Source of the DNA: Yersinia rochesterensis
Lineage (GTDB): Bacteria; Pseudomonadota; Gammaproteobacteria; Enterobacterales; Enterobacteriaceae
Direction: 5' to 3'
Length of the DNA: 64,000 bases
NCBI RefSeq assembly: GCF_003600645.1
Contig: NZ_CP032482.1
Location: 3,658,001-3,722,000, forward strand
Position numbers and translations under genes: made by a program. Below, one piece after another: positions 36,268-45,865 of the stretch; the first letter of the stretch is position 1, and each line of letters begins with the position of its first letter. The notes below the pieces were generated by a model. That model was not told the DNA's origin. It saw only the letters and a list, made by a program, of their open reading frames with translations, and ran no database searches.

Positions 36268-37563
36268 ATGAATCACTCTAATCACCCTCGACAGGGGCGG
36301 CCCACCGCTGCCTTGCGGATAGGATTGACCCGCTTGTTGCTCGCCGCCGCATTCGGTTTACCTGCCATGGGCTATGCGGCAGACATCACTCTGGAACAAG
36401 CGCTGGTTTCTGCTGAGCACTACTCAGCCGAGCTATCGGCCAATCAACATCAGGTTAATGCACTAGAAAACATGGCCAGTTCCGCCACCCAACTGCCTGA
36501 TCCCAAATTGAAATTCGGCATTGAAAACCTGCCGGTGGGGGGCAACAATGGCCGCCGCTTTACCCGCGAGGGCATGACCATGCAGCGGATTGGTATCATG
36601 CAGGATTATGTCAGCAGCGATAAACGACAAAGAAAGGCCGATACTCTCAGCGCCGAAGCCCGTAAAACCGCGGCGGGCAGCGAAACCATTCTCACTCGGT
36701 TACAAAGGGAAACCGCACAAGCCTGGCTGGATTTGGCACTCACTGAGCAAGCGGTGACGGATGCCAGGATTTTAGTGCAGGAGAGTGAAAAACAGATAGC
36801 GCTGCAACGGGCGGGAGTCGCCAGTGGTGGCGCGTTACCCAGCAGTGTGTTGGATGCGCGCCTAACCCTATCCGCCATGCAAGACAGATTAACCACCGCA
36901 CAGCGCGATGTGGCTTTGGCGCAAACCCAGCTCACCCAATTGACCGGTATTGAGGTTCAGCACGTCAGTGGCACATTGCCCAAATTCTCCCGCCTGCCAG
37001 CGGATATCACCGTATTGCGCGATGCTATCCAGCAGCATCCAGAAATATTGCTCGCCAGCCGCGAAGCGGAAGTCGCCAAAGCGCGTTCAGCACAATCCGC
37101 CATTGCGGCCACTCCCGATGTCGGTATTGAAGTTTATTACGCCAAACGCGCCGAAGAATATGAGGATATGGCGGGTGTCATGGTCACTGTCGATTTGCCG
37201 CTGTTCCGCTCACAACGTCAGGATAAAGACTATGCCGCCGACGTCTCGCGATCCATGGAAGCTAACGACCAACTCACATTGTTGACCCGTGACCATCGGG
37301 CGCAACTCGACACTTTATTAGCGCAATATCGAGCTACCCAAGAGTTATGGCAGCGGCAAACTGACGAGGTTTTACCGCTGCAAAAACAGCGAGTTAACTT
37401 GATAATGGCGCAGTATCAGGCCAATAAAAGCGATTTAAGCAGCGTGTTGGAGGCCCGCCGCGCCTTACTCGACAGCCAGCTCAATGCCAGCAATGCCGCC
37501 AGAGAATTAGCCCGCACCTGGGCCGCCATCCGTTATCTGACCCCGCAGGAGAGCGCACGATGA
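36268..37563 (+). CDS. cusC: Outer-membrane efflux channel CusC (TolC family)
   Basis: About 431 residues. Signal peptide (LTRLLLAAAFGLPAMGYA) then an outer-membrane-factor fold: repeated long helices with ALVSAEHYSAELSANQHQV, LARTWAAIRYL at the end. No lipobox cysteine, unlike E. coli CusC. It forms the exit duct of the RND pump. GGGAG precedes ATG 36268; the start overlaps nothing but lies 13 bases after cusF. Its stop overlaps cusB (ATGA). Confidence 0.85.
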   Translation: MNHSNHPRQGRPTAALRIGLTRLLLAAAFGLPAMGYAADITLEQALVSAEHYSAELSANQHQVNALENMASSATQLPDPKLKFGIENLPVGGNNGRRFTREGMTMQRIGIMQDYVSSDKRQRKADTLSAEARKTAAGSETILTRLQRETAQAWLDLALTEQAVTDARILVQESEKQIALQRAGVASGGALPSSVLDARLTLSAMQDRLTTAQRDVALAQTQLTQLTGIEVQHVSGTLPKFSRLPADITVLRDAIQQHPEILLASREAEVAKARSAQSAIAATPDVGIEVYYAKRAEEYEDMAGVMVTVDLPLFRSQRQDKDYAADVSRSMEANDQLTLLTRDHRAQLDTLLAQYRATQELWQRQTDEVLPLQKQRVNLIMAQYQANKSDLSSVLEARRALLDSQLNASNAARELARTWAAIRYLTPQESAR

Positions 37564-39098
37564 AAAAGCTATTTAGCCTGACTTTAGTGGCCGTCGCCGT
37601 CATCAGCGGCCTCGGCGGTTATCTGCTCGGAAAACCGGCATCAGATTCTACGCCAACCGCCGCCGCACACTCTGACGTCACTGCCGAAAGCAGCCGCAAA
37701 GTGCTTTATTGGTATGACCCAATGTCCCCCGGACAACGCTTCGACAAACCGGGAAAATCACCCTTTATGGATATGGAACTGGTGCCGCGCTATGCCGGTG
37801 AAACCGTAGAAGATGGCGGCGTGACAATCAGCGCCCGCCAACAGCAAAATCTGGGGGTGCGCACCGCGGCGGCAGAAATGCGCGCACTCAACCATCGCCT
37901 TACTGGCTACGGCACCGTGGCGACAGACGAACGCAGTGTGCAAGTCATTGCGGCGCGGGCCAATGGCATCATCGAGCAATTATATGTGCGCGCCAATCAG
38001 CAGCCGGTCACGAAAAATCAACCATTGGCACAGTTATGGATCCCCGATTGGAGTGCCGCCCAGCAAGAGTATCTGGCTATTCGCCAATTGGGTGACAGCG
38101 CATTGACCGCCGCCGCCCGTCAGCGGTTACAACTGCAATTCATGCCAGAAGAGGTCATTCGCAGTGTAGAAAAAAGTGGCCAGCCACAAACCCGGGTGAC
38201 GCTGCGATCCCCGGCCAATGGCTATGTTAATAAACTGGATATCCGCGCCGGTTCGCAAGTGGCGGCGACCCAATCACTGTTCGAATTAGCCAGCCTCGAT
38301 CAGGTGTGGATCCTGGTGGATTACCCGCAATCACAAGCCAGTTTAGTCACGATCGGTAGTGAAATTGCCGCTACCACTGCCAGTTGGCCGGGTGAAACCT
38401 TCCACGGCAAAGTCAGCGAGTTATTGCCCAATATGGATCTCGCGACCCGCACCTTAAAAGCACGCATCACCGTGGAAAACCCGCAACAAAAGCTCAAACC
38501 GGGGATGTATCTGAATGTGCAATCGGCACAAACCGCCGCGCTTGAGCCGGTGCTGGCTATTCCACAAGAAGCTTTACTGATGACGGGCAACCGCAACACC
38601 GTGTTGCTGGCGCAAGGAAATGGCCACTTTAAACCGGTTGAAGTCAGTGCCGGGCACACTCAGGACGGTTGGGTAGAAATCAAATCCGGGCTGAGCAATG
38701 GCCAGCAAGTCGTGACGTCGGGCCAATTCCTAATTGATTCAGAAGCCAGCTTGCAAAGTGCCCTGCCGCAGATGGCTGATATCCCAGAAACGCAAGCGCC
38801 CGCGGTGGAAAACACCGCGCAAGCGCCAGCCGATATCTACTCAGTTCGGGGGGAAGTTAACGCCATTAATGGCGCAACAATCACCTTATCTCACGGCCCG
38901 ATAGCCGCCTTGAAATGGGGCGCGATGACCATGGATTTCCTGCTGCCACCGGGCAAGTTATCACCGGATATCCGCGTCGGCAGTGAAGTCAATTTCACCT
39001 TTACGCTGAATGAACAAGGCGCGCAGATCCGCCAGATCCAGCCGGCAAAGGCTAATAATTCCAATAAAAACATGGATATCCATGGGAGCCACTTATGA
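37560..39098 (+). CDS. cusB: Periplasmic adaptor CusB with C-terminal CusF-like domain
   Basis: 512 residues. N-terminal membrane anchor/signal ([18 protein letters not shown]), then the heavy-metal-binding motif [20 protein letters not shown] followed by MDMELVP, then barrel-sandwich, alpha-hairpin and beta-barrel domains of a membrane-fusion protein. Residues ~430-505 repeat the CusF fold, including [19 protein letters not shown] with the His, Trp and Met-x-Met metal ligands. E. coli CusB (407 residues) lacks this domain. Links CusA to CusC and passes metal to the pump. Confidence 0.92.
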   Translation: MKKLFSLTLVAVAVISGLGGYLLGKPASDSTPTAAAHSDVTAESSRKVLYWYDPMSPGQRFDKPGKSPFMDMELVPRYAGETVEDGGVTISARQQQNLGVRTAAAEMRALNHRLTGYGTVATDERSVQVIAARANGIIEQLYVRANQQPVTKNQPLAQLWIPDWSAAQQEYLAIRQLGDSALTAAARQRLQLQFMPEEVIRSVEKSGQPQTRVTLRSPANGYVNKLDIRAGSQVAATQSLFELASLDQVWILVDYPQSQASLVTIGSEIAATTASWPGETFHGKVSELLPNMDLATRTLKARITVENPQQKLKPGMYLNVQSAQTAALEPVLAIPQEALLMTGNRNTVLLAQGNGHFKPVEVSAGHTQDGWVEIKSGLSNGQQVVTSGQFLIDSEASLQSALPQMADIPETQAPAVENTAQAPADIYSVRGEVNAINGATITLSHGPIAALKWGAMTMDFLLPPGKLSPDIRVGSEVNFTFTLNEQGAQIRQIQPAKANNSNKNMDIHGSHL

Positions 39099-42000
39099 TT
39101 GCCGCCATTATCCGTTGGTCGTTGCGTAATCGGCTGTTGGTGCTGCTAGGCGCGGTGATGATGGCGGCCTGGGGAGTTTGGTCACTGCAACAAACCCCGC
39201 TGGACGCACTACCGGATCTGTCGGACACGCAAGTGATCATTCGTGTCAGTTACCCCGGCAAAGCCCCGCAAGTGGTGGAGGATCAAGTCACTTACCCGCT
39301 CACCACCACCATGCTGTCGGTGCCCGGCGCTAAAACTGTGCGCGGCTTTTCTATGTTTGGCGATGCTTACGTTTATGTATTGTTTGATGACGGCACCGAT
39401 CCTTACTGGGCGCGCTCAAGGGTGCTGGAGTACCTCAGCCAGGTGCAATCCACCCTACCAGCCGAGGCCAAAGCGGCACTGGGGCCGGATGCCACCGGCG
39501 TCGGCTGGATTTATGAATATGCATTAATTGATAGAACCGGCAAACACAGTCTGGCCGATTTGCGTGCTTTACAGGATTGGACACTGAAGTTTGAACTGAA
39601 AACCGTGCCCAATGTTTCGGAAGTCGCCAGTGTCGGCGGTATGGTGCGCCAATATCAAGTGGTTCTTGACCCGGAAAAAATGCGGGCGCTGAATCTCTCT
39701 CATCAACAAATTGCCAGCGCCATTGCCGACAGTAATCAGGAGGGCGGCGGTTCCGTGCTGGAAATGGGGGCCGCGGAATATATGGTGCGCGCCAGCGGTT
39801 ACCTGAAAACGCTGGATGATTTCAGGAATATCGTGATAACCGTCCGTGAGGGTATTCCGATTTTACTGTCCGATGTTGCCACCGTGCGCATTGGGCCAGA
39901 AATGCGGCGCGGTGTAGCTGAACTGAACGGCGAAGGCGAAGTCGCTGGCGGCATCATCGTGATGCGCTACGGCAAAAATGCGCTGGAAACCATCAATGGC
40001 GTGAAAGAGAAGCTCCAACAGATTCAGCGCAGTTTGCCCGCTGGAGTAGAAATTGTGCCGGTTTATGACCGCTCGCACCTGATTACTCAGGCCATCGACA
40101 GCTTGTCATTTAAGTTGCTGGAAGAGTTTCTAGTGGTCGCGGTTATCTGCTCGCTGTTTCTATTCCACTTCCGCTCGGCACTGGTGGCTATTATCACCCT
40201 GCCGCTGGGGATCCTCGGTGCATTTATTGTTATGCACTATCAAGGGGTTAATGCCAATATCATGTCATTGGGCGGCATCGCCATCGCCATTGGTGCCATG
40301 GTGGATGCGGCGATCGTCATGATCGAAAATATGCACAAAGTATTGGAACAATGGCGGCGGGATCACCCCGGCCAAACGCCGGTTAGTCAGGATTACTGGC
40401 GTATTTCAGAACAAGCGGCCATTGAAGTCGGCCCAGCGCTATTTTGCAGCTTATTAATTATCACTTTGTCATTTATTCCAGTATTTACCTTACAGGCGCA
40501 AGAGGGCCGGATGTTTTCCCCTCTGGCCTTTACCAAAACCTATGCCATGGCGGTTTCTGCTGGCTTAGCCATCACTTTAGTGCCGGTATTAATGGGCTAT
40601 TTTATTCGCGGAAAAATTCCTGACGAAAATGCCAACCCCATTAACCGCTGGCTAATAGCCCTTTATCATCCAGTATTAACCGCCGTCCTGGCGCGGCCAA
40701 AAACCACATTGGCCATTGCGGGCATGCTCTTGCTGGCAACGCTATATCCACTCAGCCGCTTAGGCAGCGAGTTTATGCCCGCGTTGGATGAGGGCGATTT
40801 ACTGTATATGCCTTCGACCCTGCCGGGGATTTCGGTGCGCGAAGCCAGCCATTTACTGCAACAAACGGATCGCCTGATCAAAACGGTGCCAGAAGTGGAT
40901 ACCGTCTTTGGTAAAGCTGGGCGGGCAGAAACAGCCACCGATCCCGCGCCGCTCACCATGATCGAAACCACCATTCGCTTTAAACCCAAAGAAGAATGGC
41001 GGCCCGGCATGACCATGGACAAATTAATCGAGGAGCTGGACGCCACTGTTAACGTCCCCGGCATTGCTAATCTGTGGGTGCCGCCGATCCGCAATCGGCT
41101 GGACATGCTGTCTACCGGGATCAAAAGCCCGGTGGGGATCAAAGTAAACGGTAAGAATGTGCAACAAATTGAGCAAGTTGCACAGCAAATTGAGCAGGTA
41201 GTGCGCAAAGTGCCGGGCGTAACCTCGGCGTTGTCCGAACGGCTGGCCGGTGGCCGCTATGTGGATATCGATATCGACCGCAAGCGGGCAGCCCGCTATG
41301 GTGTTTCAGTCAAAGAACTGCAATCGCTGGTAGAAACCGTGATCGGCGGGCAAAACATTGGCGAAACTATTGAAGGCCGTGAACGCTATCCAATCAATCT
41401 GCGTTATCCACGGGAAATCCGCGATTCGCTGCAAAAATTGCGTGATTTACCGGTCGTCACTGCCAGCGGTGGGCAAGTGGCATTATCCGAACTGGCGGAT
41501 ATCAAAGTGACAGAAGGCCCGCCGATGCTGAAAAGTGAAAATGCGCGCTTATCCGACTGGGTTTATGTCGATTTACGTGGGCGAGATTTGAAATCAGCGG
41601 TCACGGATATGCAACAGGCCGTCGCTGAGCAAGTCAAACTGCCGGAGGGGGTCTCTCTCAGTTGGTCGGGGCAATTTGAATATCTGGAGCGGGCAACCGC
41701 GAAACTGAAAATTGTTCTGCCAGTCACTCTCATGATCATTTTCGTGCTGCTGTATGTCACTTTCAGCAGTGTCAGGGATGCCGCCTTAATTATGGCAACG
41801 CTGCCTTTCGCACTGATTGGCGGGGTCTGGTTGCTCTATGGGCTGGGCTATAACTTTTCCGTTGCCGCCGCCGTCGGCTTTATCGCGCTGGCGGGCGTTG
41901 CTGCCGAGTTCGGCGTGATCATGGTTTTGTATCTGAATCAGGCGGTGAAAAAACATCAACGACCCGGTATTGCCATGACGGTCAGTGAGATGAGTGCGGC

Positions 42001-42226
42001 CATTCACGAAGGTGCAGTATTGCGAGTACGGCCAAAGGCGATGACGGTTGCGACCATTATGGCCGGTTTGCTGCCCATTATGTGGGGAGGTGGCACCGGT
42101 TCGGAAGTTATGCAGCGAATTGCCGCCCCGATGATCGGTGGGATGGTGAGTGCGCCATTACTTTCGATGCTAGTTATTCCGGCGGTGTATATGCTGCTAC
42201 ATAAAAAAGAGAGCAAACAGCAGTAA
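39095..42226 (+). CDS. cusA: Cu/Ag RND efflux pump CusA
   Basis: 1,043 residues, heavy-metal RND family with twelve membrane helices and two large periplasmic loops. Diagnostic segments: [20 protein letters not shown], the proton-relay helix with [56 protein letters not shown], and [17 protein letters not shown] near the C-terminus. Proton-driven export of Cu(I)/Ag(I) from the periplasm. Overlaps cusB by ATGA. No cusRS regulatory pair is adjacent. Confidence 0.95.
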   Translation: MIAAIIRWSLRNRLLVLLGAVMMAAWGVWSLQQTPLDALPDLSDTQVIIRVSYPGKAPQVVEDQVTYPLTTTMLSVPGAKTVRGFSMFGDAYVYVLFDDGTDPYWARSRVLEYLSQVQSTLPAEAKAALGPDATGVGWIYEYALIDRTGKHSLADLRALQDWTLKFELKTVPNVSEVASVGGMVRQYQVVLDPEKMRALNLSHQQIASAIADSNQEGGGSVLEMGAAEYMVRASGYLKTLDDFRNIVITVREGIPILLSDVATVRIGPEMRRGVAELNGEGEVAGGIIVMRYGKNALETINGVKEKLQQIQRSLPAGVEIVPVYDRSHLITQAIDSLSFKLLEEFLVVAVICSLFLFHFRSALVAIITLPLGILGAFIVMHYQGVNANIMSLGGIAIAIGAMVDAAIVMIENMHKVLEQWRRDHPGQTPVSQDYWRISEQAAIEVGPALFCSLLIITLSFIPVFTLQAQEGRMFSPLAFTKTYAMAVSAGLAITLVPVLMGYFIRGKIPDENANPINRWLIALYHPVLTAVLARPKTTLAIAGMLLLATLYPLSRLGSEFMPALDEGDLLYMPSTLPGISVREASHLLQQTDRLIKTVPEVDTVFGKAGRAETATDPAPLTMIETTIRFKPKEEWRPGMTMDKLIEELDATVNVPGIANLWVPPIRNRLDMLSTGIKSPVGIKVNGKNVQQIEQVAQQIEQVVRKVPGVTSALSERLAGGRYVDIDIDRKRAARYGVSVKELQSLVETVIGGQNIGETIEGRERYPINLRYPREIRDSLQKLRDLPVVTASGGQVALSELADIKVTEGPPMLKSENARLSDWVYVDLRGRDLKSAVTDMQQAVAEQVKLPEGVSLSWSGQFEYLERATAKLKIVLPVTLMIIFVLLYVTFSSVRDAALIMATLPFALIGGVWLLYGLGYNFSVAAAVGFIALAGVAAEFGVIMVLYLNQAVKKHQRPGIAMTVSEMSAAIHEGAVLRVRPKAMTVATIMAGLLPIMWGGGTGSEVMQRIAAPMIGGMVSAPLLSMLVIPAVYMLLHKKESKQQ

Positions 42227-42248
42227 ACCTTAACAAGTATCATCATCG

Positions 42249-42282
42249 CCCTCAGTTCTGTCTTGCGGGACTGAGGGTTTTC
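42249..42282. terminator. Terminator between cusA and alkB (convergent)
   Basis: 8-bp stem CCCTCAGT/ACTGAGGG with a 13-base loop followed by TTTTCTT. It lies between two converging genes and probably serves cusA; A-runs on the left are weak, so action on alkB is less sure. Confidence 0.85.
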
Positions 42283-42293
42283 TTATTGATACC

Positions 42294-42959
42294 TCATAAC
42301 TTCTCAGAGCGCCCAGTACACCGGAAGGTCAAATTAATCCGATATGCCCCTACACTGGGAGAAAACCCAGCTTTAACTGGCAATACACCGTGATAATTCA
42401 AACGAGATGGCCCGCCCCACACCACCACATCACCTTCGCTCAATAAGACTTTCTGGCATTTAGCTTCACGGGATGCTCCACCAAATAGGAATATGGCGGG
42501 CAACCCCAGTGATACTGAAACAATCGGCTGGCGTAAATCCAACTCATCTTTATCTTGATGCAAAGATAATTTGGCTCCCACATCATAGCGGTTTATCAAG
42601 CAAGCATTTGGTTGAAAATGCAGAAAACCGGCTTGCCGTGCAGCAGCAACCGCCAGCGCCATAAAACTTTCGGGCATCGCGGGCCAGCGTATTTCTGTTA
42701 GCGGGTCAACTGGGCTGTAGCGATAACCTCGAGTATCACTGACCCACCCCACTGAACCGCAATTACTCATAGCCACTGACATCCGGTAACCGCCTGGGGT
42801 AATCAAATGCCGCAAGGGAGCAACAGTGGTAATGGCGGCAACTTCTGCTAATAATGACGGGGCCTGTTCTGATACAAAATGATGCAGAACCAACGCGCCA
42901 GGGGCTAATTCTTCAACCCAAGGCTCATTGGGTAATTGAGAAAATAGATCCATAGTCAT
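42294..42959 (-). CDS. alkB: DNA repair dioxygenase AlkB
   Basis: 221 residues. Fe(II)/2-oxoglutarate dioxygenase that removes methyl groups from 1-methyladenine and 3-methylcytosine. Iron ligands H-x-D in LSLHQDKDE and the distal His in RLNYHGVLPV are visible. The 2-oxoglutarate/substrate motif R-x-N-L-T-F-R appears as YRINLTFR. The N-terminal substrate lid has GVWVSDTRGYRYSP-like sequence. Start ATG 42959 with GAGG upstream; a second in-frame ATG is two codons later. Single gene. Confidence 0.92.
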   Translation of the reverse strand: MTMDLFSQLPNEPWVEELAPGALVLHHFVSEQAPSLLAEVAAITTVAPLRHLITPGGYRMSVAMSNCGSVGWVSDTRGYRYSPVDPLTEIRWPAMPESFMALAVAAARQAGFLHFQPNACLINRYDVGAKLSLHQDKDELDLRQPIVSVSLGLPAIFLFGGASREAKCQKVLLSEGDVVVWGGPSRLNYHGVLPVKAGFSPSVGAYRINLTFRCTGRSEKL

Positions 42960-43475
42960 AAGAGCCTCACTTTACCTCAGCCGATGACATAACTAAGAGC
43001 AATACAGTTTACTCCAACTCCAGCTCAATTTATCACTGTTTCAGTTTTATCGACATCCTCTCCCTATATGACGGGAAAATATTATATTTAATATATTAAA
43101 ATTAAAAAACATGAAAATAATCAAAAAACAGAAGAATAGTATAAGTTCATAACAAAGATAAAATAATAAACGAATAAGAAATGATGATAAGTAATAATAG
43201 CAAATGACATACTCAGGCTAAATACCTGCTTGTTAAGCTCAATTGCATCGTGCAAGAATACGCCGCGTAGTTATTTAAAGAAGTTTGAGGATTAAAATAA
43301 GCACAGGAAAACAGCGGATTTATAACTCTGACAATCGCTATTACATGCGTAACTACACTTTCAATGCATACAACATCAAAGAGAAATACTCACTTAGCGT
43401 AAGTCTGAGTTACCCAAGACCTTAAAATACTCAAAAAATAAATATACATCTTACACAGGATAGGTAGCCGCCAAT
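42960..43475. other. AT-rich intergenic region upstream of the Tad island
   Basis: About 515 bases with no credible gene. The alkB promoter is at the left side; the right side leads to the ToxR-like regulator at 43476. Base composition drops sharply toward A/T from about 43,080, marking the likely left edge of the Tad island. No direct repeat or tRNA seen at the edge. Confidence 0.5.
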
Positions 43476-44075
43476 ATGGAGACAAATGAGATTGTGTTTA
43501 AATTAGAAGGAACAGTGCTATTTTCTCCCGCACAACGCTGTTTAAATGGCCCTGGTGGTTCAGTGGTAATGCTAACTGAAAATAATTTAAGATTTTTGCA
43601 TCTGTTACTTAACGGAGTCACTGAAAAAGAACAGATTATCAACCAAGTATGGAAAGAACAGCGCGGGGCTGTCAGTGAAAGCAGTTATTACGGACAACTC
43701 TATATGCTGCGTAAGGCATTTCTTCAGGTAGGGCTGAAAGAATCTCTTATTCATACTATTCCCCGAAAAGGCGTCCGTTATACTGGCTCAGTAAGCCAAG
43801 TGACAGTTGGCAAATATTCTGACGAACAGCAACATAATGACGATCTTCAGCAGATAACAGCACCCCCTGATACTTCCCTGGTAGCCGCTATCTCTTTACC
43901 GGCAGAGAGTATCGCACCACAGATTCCTCTAGCACAGGGCAAACAAAGTTTTTTGCAAAGCAATGGCTGGAAAAAATTGATATCTTTACTCGCTTTTTTC
44001 TCTTTCTGCTGGCTTTCATTTCTCTCAGTCTTAATCCTTATTATCTTATTCAGTGGGGATAAGCCAAATCCTTAA
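43476..44075 (+). CDS. ToxR/CadC-like membrane-bound transcriptional regulator of the Tad locus
   Basis: 199 residues. N-terminal winged helix (residues ~10-105) of the OmpR/ToxR class: LTENNLRFLHLLLNG, then a recognition region SESSYYGQLYMLRKAF and the wing IHTIPRKGVRY. A linker of ~65 residues leads to one transmembrane helix (about 171-193), leaving only a few periplasmic residues. So it resembles ToxR/CadC in layout but lacks a sensory periplasmic domain. It lies 200 bases ahead of flp in the same direction and is the natural candidate to control pilus expression. Confidence 0.75.
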   Translation: METNEIVFKLEGTVLFSPAQRCLNGPGGSVVMLTENNLRFLHLLLNGVTEKEQIINQVWKEQRGAVSESSYYGQLYMLRKAFLQVGLKESLIHTIPRKGVRYTGSVSQVTVGKYSDEQQHNDDLQQITAPPDTSLVAAISLPAESIAPQIPLAQGKQSFLQSNGWKKLISLLAFFSFCWLSFLSVLILIILFSGDKPNP

Positions 44076-44233
44076 TTATCATACTAAAATGAATATAATT
44101 TAAAGAGACAAAATAAGGCTAAAAAAAGGATTCCTCCTCCAGAAAGGCATTTAATAGCAACCACTACGAACGAGGCGAAAATAACAATATCGATTCGGGT
44201 AGTAGCGAGATACCTACTCTGTACTTAATTGAA

Positions 44234-44255
44234 ATATCGGGAAGAATCCCAATAT
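44234..44255 (+). promoter_or_regulatory. Small hairpin in the flp leader
   Basis: ATATCGGGA-AGAA-TCCCAATAT forms a stem of about eight pairs with one mismatch, 21 bases before the flp start and just before its ribosome-binding site (AAGGA). Could protect or modulate flp mRNA. Weak evidence. Confidence 0.4.
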
Positions 44256-44276
44256 ATTTAACAAGGAAACTAGATT

Positions 44277-44489
44277 ATGATGAACTTAATCACTAAAGGT
44301 TATGTAACAACACAGATTAATGCCCAGCAGTTTATGAAGGACAATCGCGGCTCTATTATTGAATACGTTATGATCATTGCATTGGCTGGTATCCTTATTA
44401 CCGCAGCTAAAGGCCCATTAACTGTTCTGGTTACTGATTTGGTGGCATCAGCCAAAGCTACTGTGACTGCAGCAGCACCCAAAGGCTAA
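44277..44489 (+). CDS. flp: Flp-type major pilin
   Basis: 70 residues. A short basic leader ends in NRG, then the mature pilin begins SIIEYVMIIALAGILITAA: Gly at -1, Glu at +4 and the adjacent Tyr form the Flp motif. The rest is one hydrophobic helix and a short Ala/Lys tail. It is the structural subunit of the Tad pilus and is cleaved by the peptidase encoded next. Only one flp copy is present. AAGGA precedes ATG 44277; a second ATG follows at once. Confidence 0.93.
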   Translation: MMNLITKGYVTTQINAQQFMKDNRGSIIEYVMIIALAGILITAAKGPLTVLVTDLVASAKATVTAAAPKG

Positions 44490-44510
44490 GTGATTTAGAC
44501 TCTATTAACA

Positions 44511-44541
44511 TTAAGATGGAAACTTTAAGTTGCCATCTTAA
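44511..44541 (+). promoter_or_regulatory. Hairpin between flp and tadV
   Basis: Perfect 9-bp stem TTAAGATGG/CCATCTTAA with a 13-base loop, 21 bases after the flp stop. No T-tract follows, so it is not a simple terminator. It encloses the ATG at 44516 that begins the open tadV frame. It may stabilise flp mRNA or reduce read-through to the assembly genes. Confidence 0.6.
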
Positions 44542-44986
44542 TGACATTATCCTCAAAGGAGGATTGGATATATTACAAATACCATTAGTCACATTGTTAG
44601 CATTACAATTATTGCTAATCTGCTATAGCGATATTCGTCATCGCACGATTAGCAACAAGCTTGTAATTACTGTGGCAATTAACTCACTGGCTTTGAGTTA
44701 TATCTCATACAATAGGGTAGATTTTATCATACCTTTATTAACATTATTTATAGGCTATATAATTTTTCATTTTAAACTTATCGGTGGCGGCGATGTAAAA
44801 TTAATAACTGTATTACTGTTTTCGCTGAATACAGAACAATCTATCAATTTCATTCTCTACACTGCGATTATGGGCGGAGTCGTCATGATAATAGGTATGT
44901 TAGTCAATCGTACTGATATTCAACAGAGAGGTGTACCTTACGCTGTTGCAATTTCTAGTGGCTTCTTATTATCTTTTCTATCCTGA
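44516..44986 (+). CDS. tadV: Tad prepilin peptidase TadV
   Basis: Up to 156 residues; a small aspartic membrane peptidase (A24 family) that trims Flp and the TadE/F pseudopilins. Catalytic aspartates sit in YSDIRHRTISN and GGGDVKL, and about four or five membrane helices are visible. The start is uncertain: ATG 44516 lies inside a hairpin and has no ribosome-binding site, whereas a perfect AAAGGAGG at 44555-44562 is followed in frame only by TTG (one base away) and ATA (seven bases away). The true N-terminus is likely near residue 17-19. Confidence 0.85.
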   Translation: METLSCHLNDIILKGGLDILQIPLVTLLALQLLLICYSDIRHRTISNKLVITVAINSLALSYISYNRVDFIIPLLTLFIGYIIFHFKLIGGGDVKLITVLLFSLNTEQSINFILYTAIMGGVVMIIGMLVNRTDIQQRGVPYAVAISSGFLLSFLS

Positions 44987-45025
44987 ATAGTGAACTAGTC
45001 ATTTATATAATAATATAGGATTATT

Positions 45026-45865
45026 ATGAACCGTAAGTTTCTTTTGTTAATTTCTATTCTTATTATTGCTATAGGTATTACTGGCTTATTTATAAGCTCT
45101 GAGAATGATGAAAAAATAACGAGTAGCCTACTCACGCCAAAAAATGAAAAGGAAGTCACTATTATATTGGCACAAGCCACTAGTGATTTGCCATCAGGAA
45201 CTCTATTGACTCACAGCGAGTACGCCATAAAAAAAATAGCCGTCCCCGAGTCAAGTGAATTAATAAAAAATGACATCTCTGAAACCCCTAACATTAACAG
45301 CTATTTATTAAAAACGAACACTCTCAATGGTTCCTACATTACTAAAGACATGTTAGTCACACCCAATAGTGATGAGTTTAACCATCTAAGCTTACAGAAA
45401 GGCTACATTGTCTATAAATTCACAACTAAAAAACAAGATGATTACTTACTGAATACATTGAGTGTAGGTGATGAGATATCTTACCAATTGAGAGTTCTTG
45501 AGACAGACAATAAGAAAGGGATGGAACATGGCACTATTATTAATACAAAAAATATGAGTGATAGGAAAAAACAGAGCTACTCCCTCAATAAAATCATCCC
45601 TAACATGAAAGTAGTAAGAATAAAAAAGTACTCCGCTGACGAATTATCAGAAAAAAACAGCAAGAATCAAAAGACTGAAGATATGTTAACAGGTTATATT
45701 GCCGTCACAATAAAAATAGAAGAGCTTGATCTGATACATATAGTGGAAAAAACAGGTGATACTTTTCTAACTCCTAACTATAAAAATGATGATAGCAAGA
45801 GAATATCAACAAATTTATATGACATTATTCCCAAACTGCGCACAGCAAGAGAGTTAAGAGGATGA
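45026..45865 (+). CDS. rcpC: Tad pilus assembly protein RcpC/CpaB
   Basis: 279 residues. N-terminal membrane helix (about 4-22), then a SAF domain (ILAQATSDLPSGTLLTHSEYAIKKIAVP) followed by a CpaB-type domain. CpaB/RcpC proteins are periplasmic and help the RcpA secretin. The C-terminal half is Lys-rich and not strongly conserved. Ends overlapping rcpA (ATGA). Confidence 0.85.
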   Translation: MNRKFLLLISILIIAIGITGLFISSENDEKITSSLLTPKNEKEVTIILAQATSDLPSGTLLTHSEYAIKKIAVPESSELIKNDISETPNINSYLLKTNTLNGSYITKDMLVTPNSDEFNHLSLQKGYIVYKFTTKKQDDYLLNTLSVGDEISYQLRVLETDNKKGMEHGTIINTKNMSDRKKQSYSLNKIIPNMKVVRIKKYSADELSEKNSKNQKTEDMLTGYIAVTIKIEELDLIHIVEKTGDTFLTPNYKNDDSKRISTNLYDIIPKLRTARELRG

